From positions 1 through 5,626 of the forward strand of contig JACZQL010000121.1 of NCBI GenBank assembly GCA_022545745.1: a DNA stretch of 5,626 nt, written 5' to 3'. The position numbers and the translations under genes were made by a program. Shown here one piece after another: positions 1 through 5,626 of this stretch (positions are counted from its first letter, which is position 1; each line of letters starts with the position of its first letter). Below the pieces are notes generated by a model. That model saw nothing but the letters and a program-made list of their open reading frames with translations, had not been told where the DNA came from and did no database searches. This stretch comes from Deltaproteobacteria bacterium (lineage in GTDB: Bacteria > Desulfobacterota_B > Binatia > UBA9968).

Positions 1-256
1 CACCTATAGGCGCGGGCGGCCCTACGACCTCACCGCTGGTGACATCAAACAGTGCGCCGTGCCACGGGCACCGCACTTGTTTTTCTTCTAAAACCCCCTG
101 GGAGAGCGGGCCTCCCACGTGGGTACAGGTATCGTCGATAGCGTAAAAGGACCCTGCAACATTAAAGAGGGCAATCTTTTTCCCGTTGACCTCCACCATC
201 ATCCCCTTGCCAGGAGAGACATCACCTGCCTTTGCAACCTTCACAAATCCAGCCAT
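1..256 (-). CDS. Rieske-type [2Fe-2S] ferredoxin, C-terminus cut by window edge
   Basis: Small soluble Rieske ferredoxin, an electron carrier with a [2Fe-2S] cluster held by two Cys and two His. The visible 85 residues contain both ligand boxes: C44-T-H46-V-G-G-P-L and C63-P-W-H66-G, separated by 16 residues, as in NirD-like and dioxygenase-type Rieske ferredoxins. The segment between them and the following LFDV.SGE..GPPAP stretch match the usual Rieske fold. There is no signal peptide or membrane segment, so it is probably cytoplasmic. The family is about 100-110 residues long, so roughly 20 C-terminal residues lie beyond position 1. The ATG at 256 is supported by AAGGAGGAG at 268-276, 11 nt upstream. 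It is the last visible gene of the SUF cluster, 56 bp after the short MIP18 gene. Its partner is unknown: it could be a client of the SUF machinery or supply electrons to it. Family assignment is secure, role is not. Confidence 0.93.
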   Translation of the reverse strand, partial: MAGFVKVAKAGDVSPGKGMMVEVNGKKIALFNVAGSFYAIDDTCTHVGGPLSQGVLEEKQVRCPWHGALFDVTSGEVVGPPAPIG

Positions 257-312
257 AACCTTACTTACTCCTCCTTCTCTTTGCGAGTCATTCGGCATTG
301 AAGCACTCAGCC

Positions 313-633
313 TCATAGCATACCAAGCTGGAGCTTGGCTGCTTCGGACATCTTTTCTGGATCCCATGGGGGTTCCCAAACAATCACCACATGGACGTCT
401 GTAACTCCAGGGATGGCCCGCAACTTGGCCTCAACTTCCTCGGGAATGGATTGAGCCGCGGGACAGGCCGGTGAGGTCAGGGTCATGGTAATCGTCACAC
501 TCCCCAATGGGTCCACTTTTATTTCATAGATCAGCCCAAGCTCATAGATGTCGACGGGTATCTCCGGGTCAAAACAAGTCTGCAGGGCCTCCTGCACCTG
601 GGCCTCGATAACAGTTGTATTGATACTTTCCAT
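313..633 (-). CDS. Short MIP18/DUF59-family Fe-S assembly factor (SufT-like, single domain)
   Basis: A 106-residue protein that is essentially one MIP18 (DUF59) domain, the family that includes eukaryotic CIA2, PaaD and bacterial SufT and is linked to late steps of Fe-S protein maturation. Visible hallmarks are the FDPEIPVDI box (21-29) followed by ELGLIYEI, the conserved Cys57 in TSPACPAA, and the C-terminal VWEPPWDPEKM ... LGM tail. It lacks the N-terminal extension of its neighbour SufT, to which it is clearly paralogous. The ATG at 633 has a good Shine-Dalgarno, AAGAAGGAG at 642-650, 8 nt upstream. It lies 31 bp after sufT and 56 bp before the Rieske gene, so it is probably part of the same transcript. 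Annotation pipelines would call it a metal-sulfur cluster assembly factor. Cytoplasmic; the exact client proteins cannot be read from sequence. Confidence 0.92.
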   Translation of the reverse strand: MESINTTVIEAQVQEALQTCFDPEIPVDIYELGLIYEIKVDPLGSVTITMTLTSPACPAAQSIPEEVEAKLRAIPGVTDVHVVIVWEPPWDPEKMSEAAKLQLGML

Positions 634-664
634 GGAATGGACTCCTTCTTTTAGAACAATGCCA

Positions 665-1222
665 TTACACCATCCCGAGTCTTTGCTTGGCCACTCCGGA
701 TATCATGCTCTGGTCCCATGGAGGGTCCCAGACCAACTCCACATCAACTTCACTGATACCTGGCACGCTGATAATCTTACTTCTTATATCCTCCTTCAAG
801 ACCTCGCCCATGCCACATCCTCGAGCCGTTAACGTAAATTTTACCTCGGCCCTGCTCCCTGCCTTGGCCAAGGGAGTCACCTCACAATGATAAACGAGAC
901 CCAGGTCAACGATATTGACGGGAATTTCTGGATCAAAGCACATTCTAAGCTGATCCCACACCCTATTCTCAACCTCCACAGGGCCCTCCGTCGCAGCGGA
1001 CGGACCACCCACTGCAGAAATAGGGACTTCCATTCCCAGGGCATCGGCGTCTTTGGCTGCGATACGCACCATATGTCCCCGATCAGTTGTCACGGTAAAA
1101 CCACCACCGAGAGACTGGGTAATCCATACCCGGCTGCCGGCTGGTAACGAGAGCCTCTCGCCACTGGGAATCATGATCGCTTCGCATTCGCGGCTCAGTT
1201 TGACTGCCTCACCGCTCTCCAT
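665..1222 (-). CDS. sufT: Fe-S cluster assembly protein SufT (long form, MIP18 domain)
   Basis: Long SufT: an N-terminal region of about 85 residues followed by a MIP18/DUF59 domain. In Staphylococcus aureus, SufT is an auxiliary factor needed when demand for Fe-S proteins is high. The N-terminal part carries the family-typical SRECEAIMIPSG and ITQSLGG segments and a KDADALG motif. The MIP18 domain shows FDPEIPVNI (about 96-104), DLGLVYHCEV, the conserved Cys in ARGCGMGE (Cys136) and VWDPPWDQ...LGM at the end. I chose the ATG at 1222 (185 residues) rather than an in-frame ATG at 1237: GGGAG at 1231-1235 sits 8 nt before the 1222 start, the 1237 start has no good Shine-Dalgarno, and MESGEAVKLSRECEA aligns with the normal start of the family as I know it. 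It follows sufU by 49 bp and precedes its short paralogue by 31 bp. Confidence 0.93.
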   Translation of the reverse strand: MESGEAVKLSRECEAIMIPSGERLSLPAGSRVWITQSLGGGFTVTTDRGHMVRIAAKDADALGMEVPISAVGGPSAATEGPVEVENRVWDQLRMCFDPEIPVNIVDLGLVYHCEVTPLAKAGSRAEVKFTLTARGCGMGEVLKEDIRSKIISVPGISEVDVELVWDPPWDQSMISGVAKQRLGMV

Positions 1223-1230
1223 ATGTTTGT

Positions 1231-1235
1231 CTCCC
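1231..1235 (-). promoter_or_regulatory. Ribosome binding site deciding the sufT start
   Basis: GGGAG on the minus strand, 8 nt before the ATG at 1222. It lies inside the coding sequence that would result from using the upstream in-frame ATG at 1237, so it argues for the shorter 185-residue SufT. Confidence 0.65.
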
Positions 1236-1263
1236 ATGGATTTCGTTCAGAGTTCAATGACCC

Positions 1264-1282
1264 CCACCGGTTCACTCGGTGG
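1264..1282 (-). other. Small hairpin across the sufU stop codon
   Basis: In the transcript, CCACCG and CGGTGG form a perfect 6-bp GC-rich stem around the 7-nt loop AGTGAAC, which contains the sufU stop codon TGA. No run of U follows (the next bases are GGGTC), so it does not look like an intrinsic terminator. It could slow ribosomes, protect an mRNA end or be chance. The structure is seen; any function is inference. Confidence 0.4.
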
Positions 1283-1724
1283 TGGCTACTCCTCCCGCTC
1301 CCTTCAAGGCAGCCTGAAGCGTATGCCAAGATAGGCTCGCACACTTCACGCGAGCGGGAAATTGACACACCCCTGAAAGAAGCGACAGTTTTCCAAGGTT
1401 GTGTTCACCGCTCTTCGTGTCCAGCTCACCCAGAAGCATCTTATGGACACGGTCGAAAAGGTTTTTTGCTTCAGCCTCCGTCTTCCCCTTCAAGCTAGCC
1501 GTCATCATTGAGGCCGAGGCCTTGGAAATCGCACAGCCAGCGCCTTGAAAACTGATTTCTTTGATCACGTCACCTTCTAACTTGAGATAGACGGTAAATT
1601 GGTCACCACAAAGAGGGTTGTAACCCTCAGCCATCCGATTCGCACCCTCCAATTTTCGAAAGTTGCGCGGACTTTTATTATGATCGAGTATGACCTCCTG
1701 ATAGAGTTCGCTCAAGTCCGACAT
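1272..1724 (-). CDS. sufU: SufU, zinc-dependent sulfur acceptor/activator for SufS
   Basis: SufU is an IscU-like protein that binds zinc and accepts the persulfide sulfur from SufS by ligand exchange, passing it on to the SufBCD scaffold. The 150-residue protein shows the three Cys and one Asp of the metal site: C39 and D41 in PLCGDQ, C64 in GAGCAIS, and C128 in RVKCASLSW. The spacing between the second and third Cys (64 residues) includes the insertion of about 20 residues that distinguishes SufU from IscU, and the IscU chaperone-binding LPPVK motif is replaced by FPARVK. An extra Cys120 is present. Length matches the family. The ATG at 1724 lies inside the end of sufS (13-nt overlap), with GAGGT at 1734-1738 giving 9-nt spacing, which points to translational coupling of enzyme and partner. 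Cytoplasmic. No SufE is seen in the window, in agreement with SufU taking that role. Confidence 0.96.
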   Translation of the reverse strand: MSDLSELYQEVILDHNKSPRNFRKLEGANRMAEGYNPLCGDQFTVYLKLEGDVIKEISFQGAGCAISKASASMMTASLKGKTEAEAKNLFDRVHKMLLGELDTKSGEHNLGKLSLLSGVCQFPARVKCASLSWHTLQAALKGAGGVATTE

Positions 1725-2995
1725 GAACCGAATACCTCATTTACCTTATGGATGGCCCGCACCAAGGCATCCACTTCTTCTTTTGTATTGTAAAAGGCAA
1801 AGGATGCCCTTGCCGTTGCGGGCACGCCAAAGCGCTGCATGACGGGCATGGCGCAGTGATGCCCCGCACGGATGGCAACCCCCTCCTGATCCAAAATCGT
1901 ACCGATATCGTGGGCGTGAACGCCATCCAAGGTGAAGGAAATCACTCCTGCTCTCTTTCTCGGTGTTCCGATGAGCCGCAGCCCCGGGACGGACAAAATC
2001 GCTTCCGTGGCATAGGACAGGAGCTGGCTCTCATATGCTTCTACAGCTTCTATCCCGATCCTGTTTAGATAGTCAATGGCCGCACCCAACCCGATACCCC
2101 CGGCGATGTTTGGGGTCCCCGCCTCGAATTTATAGGGCAAAACGTTGTAATGGGTTTTCTCAAAAGTCACCAAACTGATCATGTCACCACCCCCTTGATA
2201 GGGTGGCATGGCCTCGAGCAGGCTCGCCTTACCGTAAAGCACACCGATCCCTGTGGGGCCAAACAATTTGTGCCCGGAGAAGGCGTAGAAATCACAATCG
2301 AGCTCCTGGACATCAATCTTCATGTGAGGTGCCGCTTGAGCCCCATCGAGGAGGACCGGTATCTTCCGGCGATGAGCTTCCTCAACCATTTCCTTGACCG
2401 GATTGATGGTTCCCAGTGCGTTCGAGACATGGGCCACAGAAACCAGTTTTGTCCGATCATTTAACAGGCCCTTATACTCGTCAAACAATATTTCTCCATC
2501 CTGGTTGATGGGAATCACACGGAGTTTCGCACCGGTCTGCTCGCACAGCATCTGCCACGGGACGATATTGGAGTGATGTTCCATAGCAGAGATGACAATT
2601 TCCTCGCCCGTTTTTATAAACGTTCTGCCATAACTCTGAGCAATGAGATTAATCGCCTCCGTGGTGCTCCGCACAAAGACAATCTCCCGTTCCTTCGAGG
2701 CATTGATGAACTGCCTCACCTTTTTACGGGCATCCTCATAGTCCTTGGTCGCCTGCTCGCTTAATTGATGGATGCCACGATGAATATTCGAATTTTCCGT
2801 GGTGTAATATCTGAGGATCGTATCGATAACCACCTGCGGCTTCTGACTCGTAGCGGCATTGTCGAAGTAGACCAGCGGCTTACCATGGACTTTCTGCCTC
2901 AGAATCGGAAAATCCTTCCGAATCTCCCAGACGTCGAACGGTCGCTCCGCCGCTTTCCAATTACTGGCAGCTATACTTTGCCTGCTTGTCGCCAT
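1712..2995 (-). CDS. sufS: SufS, group II PLP cysteine desulfurase
   Basis: SufS converts L-cysteine to alanine and leaves sulfur as a persulfide on an active-site Cys; it is the sulfur source for the pathway. The 427-residue fold-type I PLP enzyme shows FDNAATSQKP (44-53), the cofactor-stacking His in MEHHSN (140/141), D217 and Q220 in LLDGAQ, the Schiff-base lysine K243 in FSGHKLFGP, and the catalytic Cys381 in RAGHHC. The short loop around Cys381 and the RxGHHC form are those of group II (SufS/CsdA) enzymes. ARAS with R396 is the expected substrate carboxylate site. The N-terminus is some 15 residues longer than that of E. coli SufS. The ATG at 2995 has only a weak purine-rich site (GAGAGAA) upstream, and no better in-frame start is visible. 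It starts 33 bp after sufD and overlaps sufU by 13 nt. Confidence 0.97.
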   Translation of the reverse strand: MATSRQSIAASNWKAAERPFDVWEIRKDFPILRQKVHGKPLVYFDNAATSQKPQVVIDTILRYYTTENSNIHRGIHQLSEQATKDYEDARKKVRQFINASKEREIVFVRSTTEAINLIAQSYGRTFIKTGEEIVISAMEHHSNIVPWQMLCEQTGAKLRVIPINQDGEILFDEYKGLLNDRTKLVSVAHVSNALGTINPVKEMVEEAHRRKIPVLLDGAQAAPHMKIDVQELDCDFYAFSGHKLFGPTGIGVLYGKASLLEAMPPYQGGGDMISLVTFEKTHYNVLPYKFEAGTPNIAGGIGLGAAIDYLNRIGIEAVEAYESQLLSYATEAILSVPGLRLIGTPRKRAGVISFTLDGVHAHDIGTILDQEGVAIRAGHHCAMPVMQRFGVPATARASFAFYNTKEEVDALVRAIHKVNEVFGSCRT

Positions 2996-3028
2996 TCCAT
3001 TTCTCTCAATTGGTCAAATTCCCGATTC

Positions 3029-4336
3029 CTAAATCCTCGACTGAAAAGTCTCTTCGAGCCAGGTACGGAGCTTGGCCACCTTGATCTGTCCAATGATCTC
3101 GCTCGCAAAGGCATAGGTCATGAGTCTGCGGGCATCCTTGAGTTCAATTCCTCGAGAGCGAAGGTAAAAGAGTCCATCCTGATCGAGTTGGCCGACAGTC
3201 GAACCGTGCGTGCACTTTACGTTGTCGTTATAGATCTCCAATTGCGGTTTGGTGTTAATGGTGGCGTCCTCGGACAGCAGGAGGTTTTTATTGGTCTGCT
3301 TAGCGTCGGTCCCTTGGGCAGCCGTATGTACGTAGATCTTCCCATTGAAAACTCCCTTTGCCTTTCCATCCAAGATTCCCTTATAAAGCTCACGACTGTT
3401 GCAATGGGGTTTCATATGGTCCACCCGTGTGTGGTTATCCACATGTTGTTTTCCGTCCACCATGTAGAGGCCATTGAGGGAACATTCGCTGCCCTCTCCA
3501 TCCAACACTGAATTAAAGTCGTTACGGGCAAGGGCACCTCCAAGGGAAATGGAATGAGATGAGAAGTTGCTGCTCCGGTCCTGATGAACCTGCAGGGTCG
3601 CCACGTGGAAGGCTCCGTCGCTTTCACGTTGTAATTTATAATGATCAAACACGGCATTTTTACCTAGCACTATTTCGGTCACGGCATTGGTGAAATAGAC
3701 TTCATTCCCCACACCCAGGTAGGTCTCCACAACCGTCGCCTGGCTCTCATCGCCGATTACAATGAGGTTCCTAGGGTACGAAACCGTAGCTTCGCCTTGA
3801 GCGGTTGAGAAGAAAACCAGATGGATGGGCTCTCTAAGGACATTACCCCTCGGTACATAAACAAAGGAGCCATCGTTCATCCACGCCGTGTTCAGGGCGA
3901 CAAAGGCTTGGTCCTGGTAGCTGGCGTATCGCGCCAGGTATGGTTCCACACCCCCAGGGTTTTCACTCAGGACTGCAGCAAGGTTACCTACCCGAATATT
4001 CTCGGGTAACCGGAGAGACGAAAGTTTGGGAGAGTAATGGCCGTTTATGAAAACAAGCCGATTGTCTGCCAGATTCCCGATACCGAGGCGGGCAAGGGCC
4101 TCGGACGCGACGCCGTTAAGCCTATTTTCGGCGAGCTCAAAAGGGATCTCCGTGATGGGTCTAACATTGGTATACTTCCACTCCTCATAGCCGGTACTGG
4201 GAAACCCCAGCTCGGAGAACCGAGAAATGGCCTCCCGGCGAACCGAACGAGTCCATGCCTGGCTGATATTCAGGTCCTTTTCGAATTGAGCGAAGCGGTC
4301 CCGATAGAAGTCCCTTGCTTCAGTGCTATTCATCAC
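3029..4336 (-). CDS. sufD: SufD, subunit of the SufBCD Fe-S scaffold complex
   Basis: SufD pairs with SufB, and together with two SufC ATPases forms the SufBC2D complex in the cytoplasm where the nascent cluster is assembled; SufD is also linked to iron acquisition. The roughly 435-residue length is normal. The N-terminal helical part has the family-typical GYEEWKYTN (49-57), the central part is the repetitive beta-helix core, and the C-terminal part has KCTHGSTVGQLD. Cys375 and His377 there match the Cys358/His360 pair of E. coli SufD placed at the SufB-SufD interface. The C-terminal SRGI...ARRLMTYAF..EI segment is the SufC-binding end. The start is ambiguous: GTG at 4336 is 12 nt and ATG at 4333 is 15 nt from the AAAAAGGA at 4349-4356. 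The difference is one residue. The gene follows sufC by 18 bp. Confidence 0.96.
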   Translation of the reverse strand: MMNSTEARDFYRDRFAQFEKDLNISQAWTRSVRREAISRFSELGFPSTGYEEWKYTNVRPITEIPFELAENRLNGVASEALARLGIGNLADNRLVFINGHYSPKLSSLRLPENIRVGNLAAVLSENPGGVEPYLARYASYQDQAFVALNTAWMNDGSFVYVPRGNVLREPIHLVFFSTAQGEATVSYPRNLIVIGDESQATVVETYLGVGNEVYFTNAVTEIVLGKNAVFDHYKLQRESDGAFHVATLQVHQDRSSNFSSHSISLGGALARNDFNSVLDGEGSECSLNGLYMVDGKQHVDNHTRVDHMKPHCNSRELYKGILDGKAKGVFNGKIYVHTAAQGTDAKQTNKNLLLSEDATINTKPQLEIYNDNVKCTHGSTVGQLDQDGLFYLRSRGIELKDARRLMTYAFASEIIGQIKVAKLRTWLEETFQSRI

Positions 4337-4348
4337 AGCTGGGATTTG

Positions 4349-4356
4349 TCCTTTTT
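4349..4356 (-). promoter_or_regulatory. Ribosome binding site of sufD, overlapping the sufC stop
   Basis: AAAAAGGA, beginning within the TAA stop of sufC (4355-4357). It is 12 nt from the GTG at 4336 and 15 nt from the ATG at 4333, so spacing slightly favours GTG while codon preference favours ATG. The overlap with the stop suggests that ribosomes ending sufC can restart on sufD. Confidence 0.5.
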
Positions 4357-5122
4357 AGATTGATGGCTGAGTGCCTTGGACCTGCCCCTCAATCCAGCCA
4401 TACCCTCTTTCTTCCAACTCCAGGGCGAGACCCTTGTCTCCGGATTTGACAATGCGTCCATTGAAGAGCACGTGCACGTAGTCAGGGACAATGTAATCCA
4501 ATAATCGCTGATAATGGGTCACCACAATCATAGCGTTGTCCTTGTTGCGCAGTGCGTTGACGCCGTTGGCCACGATTTTCAGGGCATCAATGTCCAGTCC
4601 AGAATCCGTCTCGTCCAGAATCGCCAGCTTCGGCTCCAACACTGCCATCTGAAAAATCTCGTTGCGTTTCTTCTCGCCGCCGGAAAACCCCTCATTGATG
4701 GACCGGTTCAGAAGACCCTGGTCCATCTCCACCAGTTTCATCTTCTCCTTCGCCAGGGCTAGGAAATCTATGGCATCCAACTCTTCCAGGCCACGGCTTT
4801 TTCGAACCGCGTTGAGGGCAGTCTTCATAAAGTAAGTGGTGCTCACACCCGGGATCTCTACCGGATATTGAAAGGCCAGGAAGATCCCTTGGTGGGCACG
4901 TTCCTCCGGAGACATCCCCAGAAGGTCTCGCCCTTCATACTTCACTTCGCCACCTGTGACCTCATAACCTTCCCGTCCCGCAAGGACATGGGCCAGAGTG
5001 CTTTTACCTGAGCCGTTGGGGCCCATCACAGCATGAACTTCACCTGCGTTAACCGTAAGATTGATTCCCCGCAGGATTTCACTGCCACCCGCTTTGACCT
5101 TTAAGTTCTTTATCGTCAGCAC
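4355..5122 (-). CDS. sufC: SufC, ABC-type ATPase of the SufBCD complex
   Basis: SufC is a soluble ABC ATPase; its ATP-driven dimerisation reshapes the SufB-SufD interface so that the cluster can form. All nucleotide-binding elements are visible in the 255 residues: Walker A GPNGSGKS (34-41), Q-loop Q85 in AFQYP, signature FSGGEKKR (146-153), Walker B LAILDE ending D170-E171, D-loop SGLD (174-177) and the switch His203 in VTHYQ. The TDSGLDIDALK segment after Walker B and the YPVEIPGV segment after the Q-loop are SufC-specific features. There are no membrane segments. The start codon is GTG at 5122, with AGAGAGGA at 5128-5135 giving 5-nt spacing. The protein start MLTIKNL is the family norm, so GTG is well supported. 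It lies 27 bp after sufB and 18 bp before sufD. Confidence 0.97.
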   Translation of the reverse strand: MLTIKNLKVKAGGSEILRGINLTVNAGEVHAVMGPNGSGKSTLAHVLAGREGYEVTGGEVKYEGRDLLGMSPEERAHQGIFLAFQYPVEIPGVSTTYFMKTALNAVRKSRGLEELDAIDFLALAKEKMKLVEMDQGLLNRSINEGFSGGEKKRNEIFQMAVLEPKLAILDETDSGLDIDALKIVANGVNALRNKDNAMIVVTHYQRLLDYIVPDYVHVLFNGRIVKSGDKGLALELEERGYGWIEGQVQGTQPSI

Positions 5123-5127
5123 GATAA

Positions 5128-5135
5128 TCCTCTCT
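5128..5135 (-). promoter_or_regulatory. Ribosome binding site of sufC before a GTG start
   Basis: AGAGAGGA on the minus strand, 5 nt before the GTG at 5122. It supports use of the GTG, since no ATG lies nearby in frame. The 5' end of this site shares two bases with the 3' arm of the small hairpin at 5134-5147. Confidence 0.6.
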
Positions 5136-5147
5136 ACACGACTGTAG
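5134..5147 (-). other. Small hairpin in the sufB-sufC gap
   Basis: CTACA-GTCG-TGTAG, a perfect 5-bp inverted repeat with a 4-nt loop, just after the sufB stop codon and touching the sufC ribosome binding site. It could tune sufC translation relative to sufB, or be chance; a 5-bp stem is weak. No U-run follows, so it is not a terminator. Confidence 0.35.
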
Positions 5148-5149
5148 TT

Positions 5150-5626
5150 TTACCCGACGCTGCCTTCTAGGCTAACGCCCAGCAACTTCTGGGCCTCTAC
5201 GGCAAACTCCATAGGCAGCTTACGAAAGACCTGCTTGCAGAAGCCGCTCACGATCATCGTGACCGCATCCTCGGCAGAAATTCCCCGTTGTTTGCAGTAG
5301 AAGAGCTGATCCTCGCCGATCTTCGAAGTCGAAGCCTCATGCTCCACCTGCGCCGAACTATTCATCACTTCAAGGTAGGGGAACGTATGGGCGCCACACT
5401 GGTCCCCCAGCAGCAACGAGTCACACTGGGAATAGTTACGGGCACCTGTCGCCCCCTTGAGGATCTTGACCTGCCCGCGATAGCTGTTCTGCCCATGACC
5501 CGCGGAGATCCCCTTCGAAATGATGGTACTCCGGGTGTTCTTCCCCATGTGAATCATCTTGGTTCCTGTATCCGCCTGCTGGTAATTGTTGGTGAGGGCA
5601 ACCGAGTAAAACTCTCCCACCGAGTT
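5150..5626 (-). CDS. sufB: SufB, scaffold subunit of SufBCD (C-terminal 158 residues only)
   Basis: C-terminal third of SufB, the subunit that receives sulfur from the SufS/SufU pair and holds the nascent cluster. The reading frame is open through the window end, so the start lies upstream; family length is about 465-495 residues. The GTG near 5620 is an internal valine, not a start. Visible hallmarks are [20 protein letters not shown], the Cys in NYSQCDSLL (fragment residue 68, matching Cys405 of E. coli SufB, the proposed cluster or sulfur site), CGAHTFPY, and [14 protein letters not shown], whose Glu-His-Glu matches the residues proposed as further ligands. The end [19 protein letters not shown] is the typical SufB terminus. 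It is the first visible gene of the cluster; a promoter or a regulator gene (such as an IscR/SufR-like one) would be upstream, out of view. Confidence 0.97.
   Translation of the reverse strand, partial: NSVGEFYSVALTNNYQQADTGTKMIHMGKNTRSTIISKGISAGHGQNSYRGQVKILKGATGARNYSQCDSLLLGDQCGAHTFPYLEVMNSSAQVEHEASTSKIGEDQLFYCKQRGISAEDAVTMIVSGFCKQVFRKLPMEFAVEAQKLLGVSLEGSVG

Noticed and set aside
257..312. Possible promoter or terminator between the short MIP18 gene and the Rieske gene
   Set aside because: The 56-bp gap holds a ribosome binding site but no clear -35/-10 pair and no stem followed by a U-run.
1264..1282. Hairpin as a rho-independent terminator after sufU
   Set aside because: No U-run follows the stem and sufT starts 49 bp after sufU with related function, so a strong terminator is unlikely.
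1748..2464. Several plus-strand frames of 60-106 codons opposite sufS
   Set aside because: They are antisense to conserved SufS motifs, have no family resemblance and are low-complexity in composition; they are shadows.
2765..3511. Long plus-strand reading frame of 248 codons
   Set aside because: It lies antisense to the secure sufD and sufS genes, has no recognisable domain, and the opposite strand carries all the conserved motifs. It is a shadow of the coding strand.
5618..5620. GTG as start codon of a short 156-residue protein
   Set aside because: The frame stays open upstream and continues with SufB-family sequence (NSVGEFYSV), so this is an internal valine of a SufB gene cut by the window edge.
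1..5626. An undescribed system, mobile element or CRISPR array in the window
   Set aside because: All coding space is accounted for by known Fe-S biogenesis families plus a Rieske ferredoxin; no transposase, repeat array, tRNA or integration signature was seen on either strand.

Overview
The window is almost entirely filled by one minus-strand gene cluster for iron-sulfur (Fe-S) cluster biogenesis, a SUF operon. Reading in the direction of transcription (from high to low coordinates), it holds the C-terminal part of sufB (cut by the window end), then complete sufC, sufD, sufS and sufU, a sufT-type gene, a second short MIP18/DUF59 gene, and a small Rieske-type ferredoxin cut by the other window end. 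Intergenic gaps are about 18-57 bp and sufS/sufU overlap by 13 bp, so the whole set is probably co-transcribed from a promoter upstream of sufB, outside the window. No plus-strand gene is convincing. No RNA gene, mobile element, CRISPR array or clear terminator was seen.

How the genes work together, from knowledge of the families: SufS is a PLP cysteine desulfurase that takes sulfur from cysteine as a persulfide. SufU is the zinc-dependent sulfur acceptor that activates SufS. SufB, SufC and SufD form the ATP-driven scaffold on which the cluster is built. The SufT/MIP18 proteins act later, in maturation or delivery of clusters to target proteins. The Rieske protein is an Fe-S electron carrier that could be a client or a redox partner of the system; that last role is inference only.

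Organism: clearly bacterial. The gene order B-C-D-S is the one known from E. coli sufABCDSE, but a SufU replaces SufE (and no SufA is visible), and SufU is best known from Gram-positive bacteria whose order is C-D-S-U-B. This mixture, plus SufT and a Rieske gene, suggests a deep-branching or environmental lineage rather than a standard proteobacterium or Bacillus. I cannot name a phylum with confidence.

I did not find an undescribed system. The parts most worth a second look are the tandem pair of MIP18-domain genes, the Rieske gene at the tail of the operon, and small hairpins at the sufB-sufC and sufU-sufT junctions.
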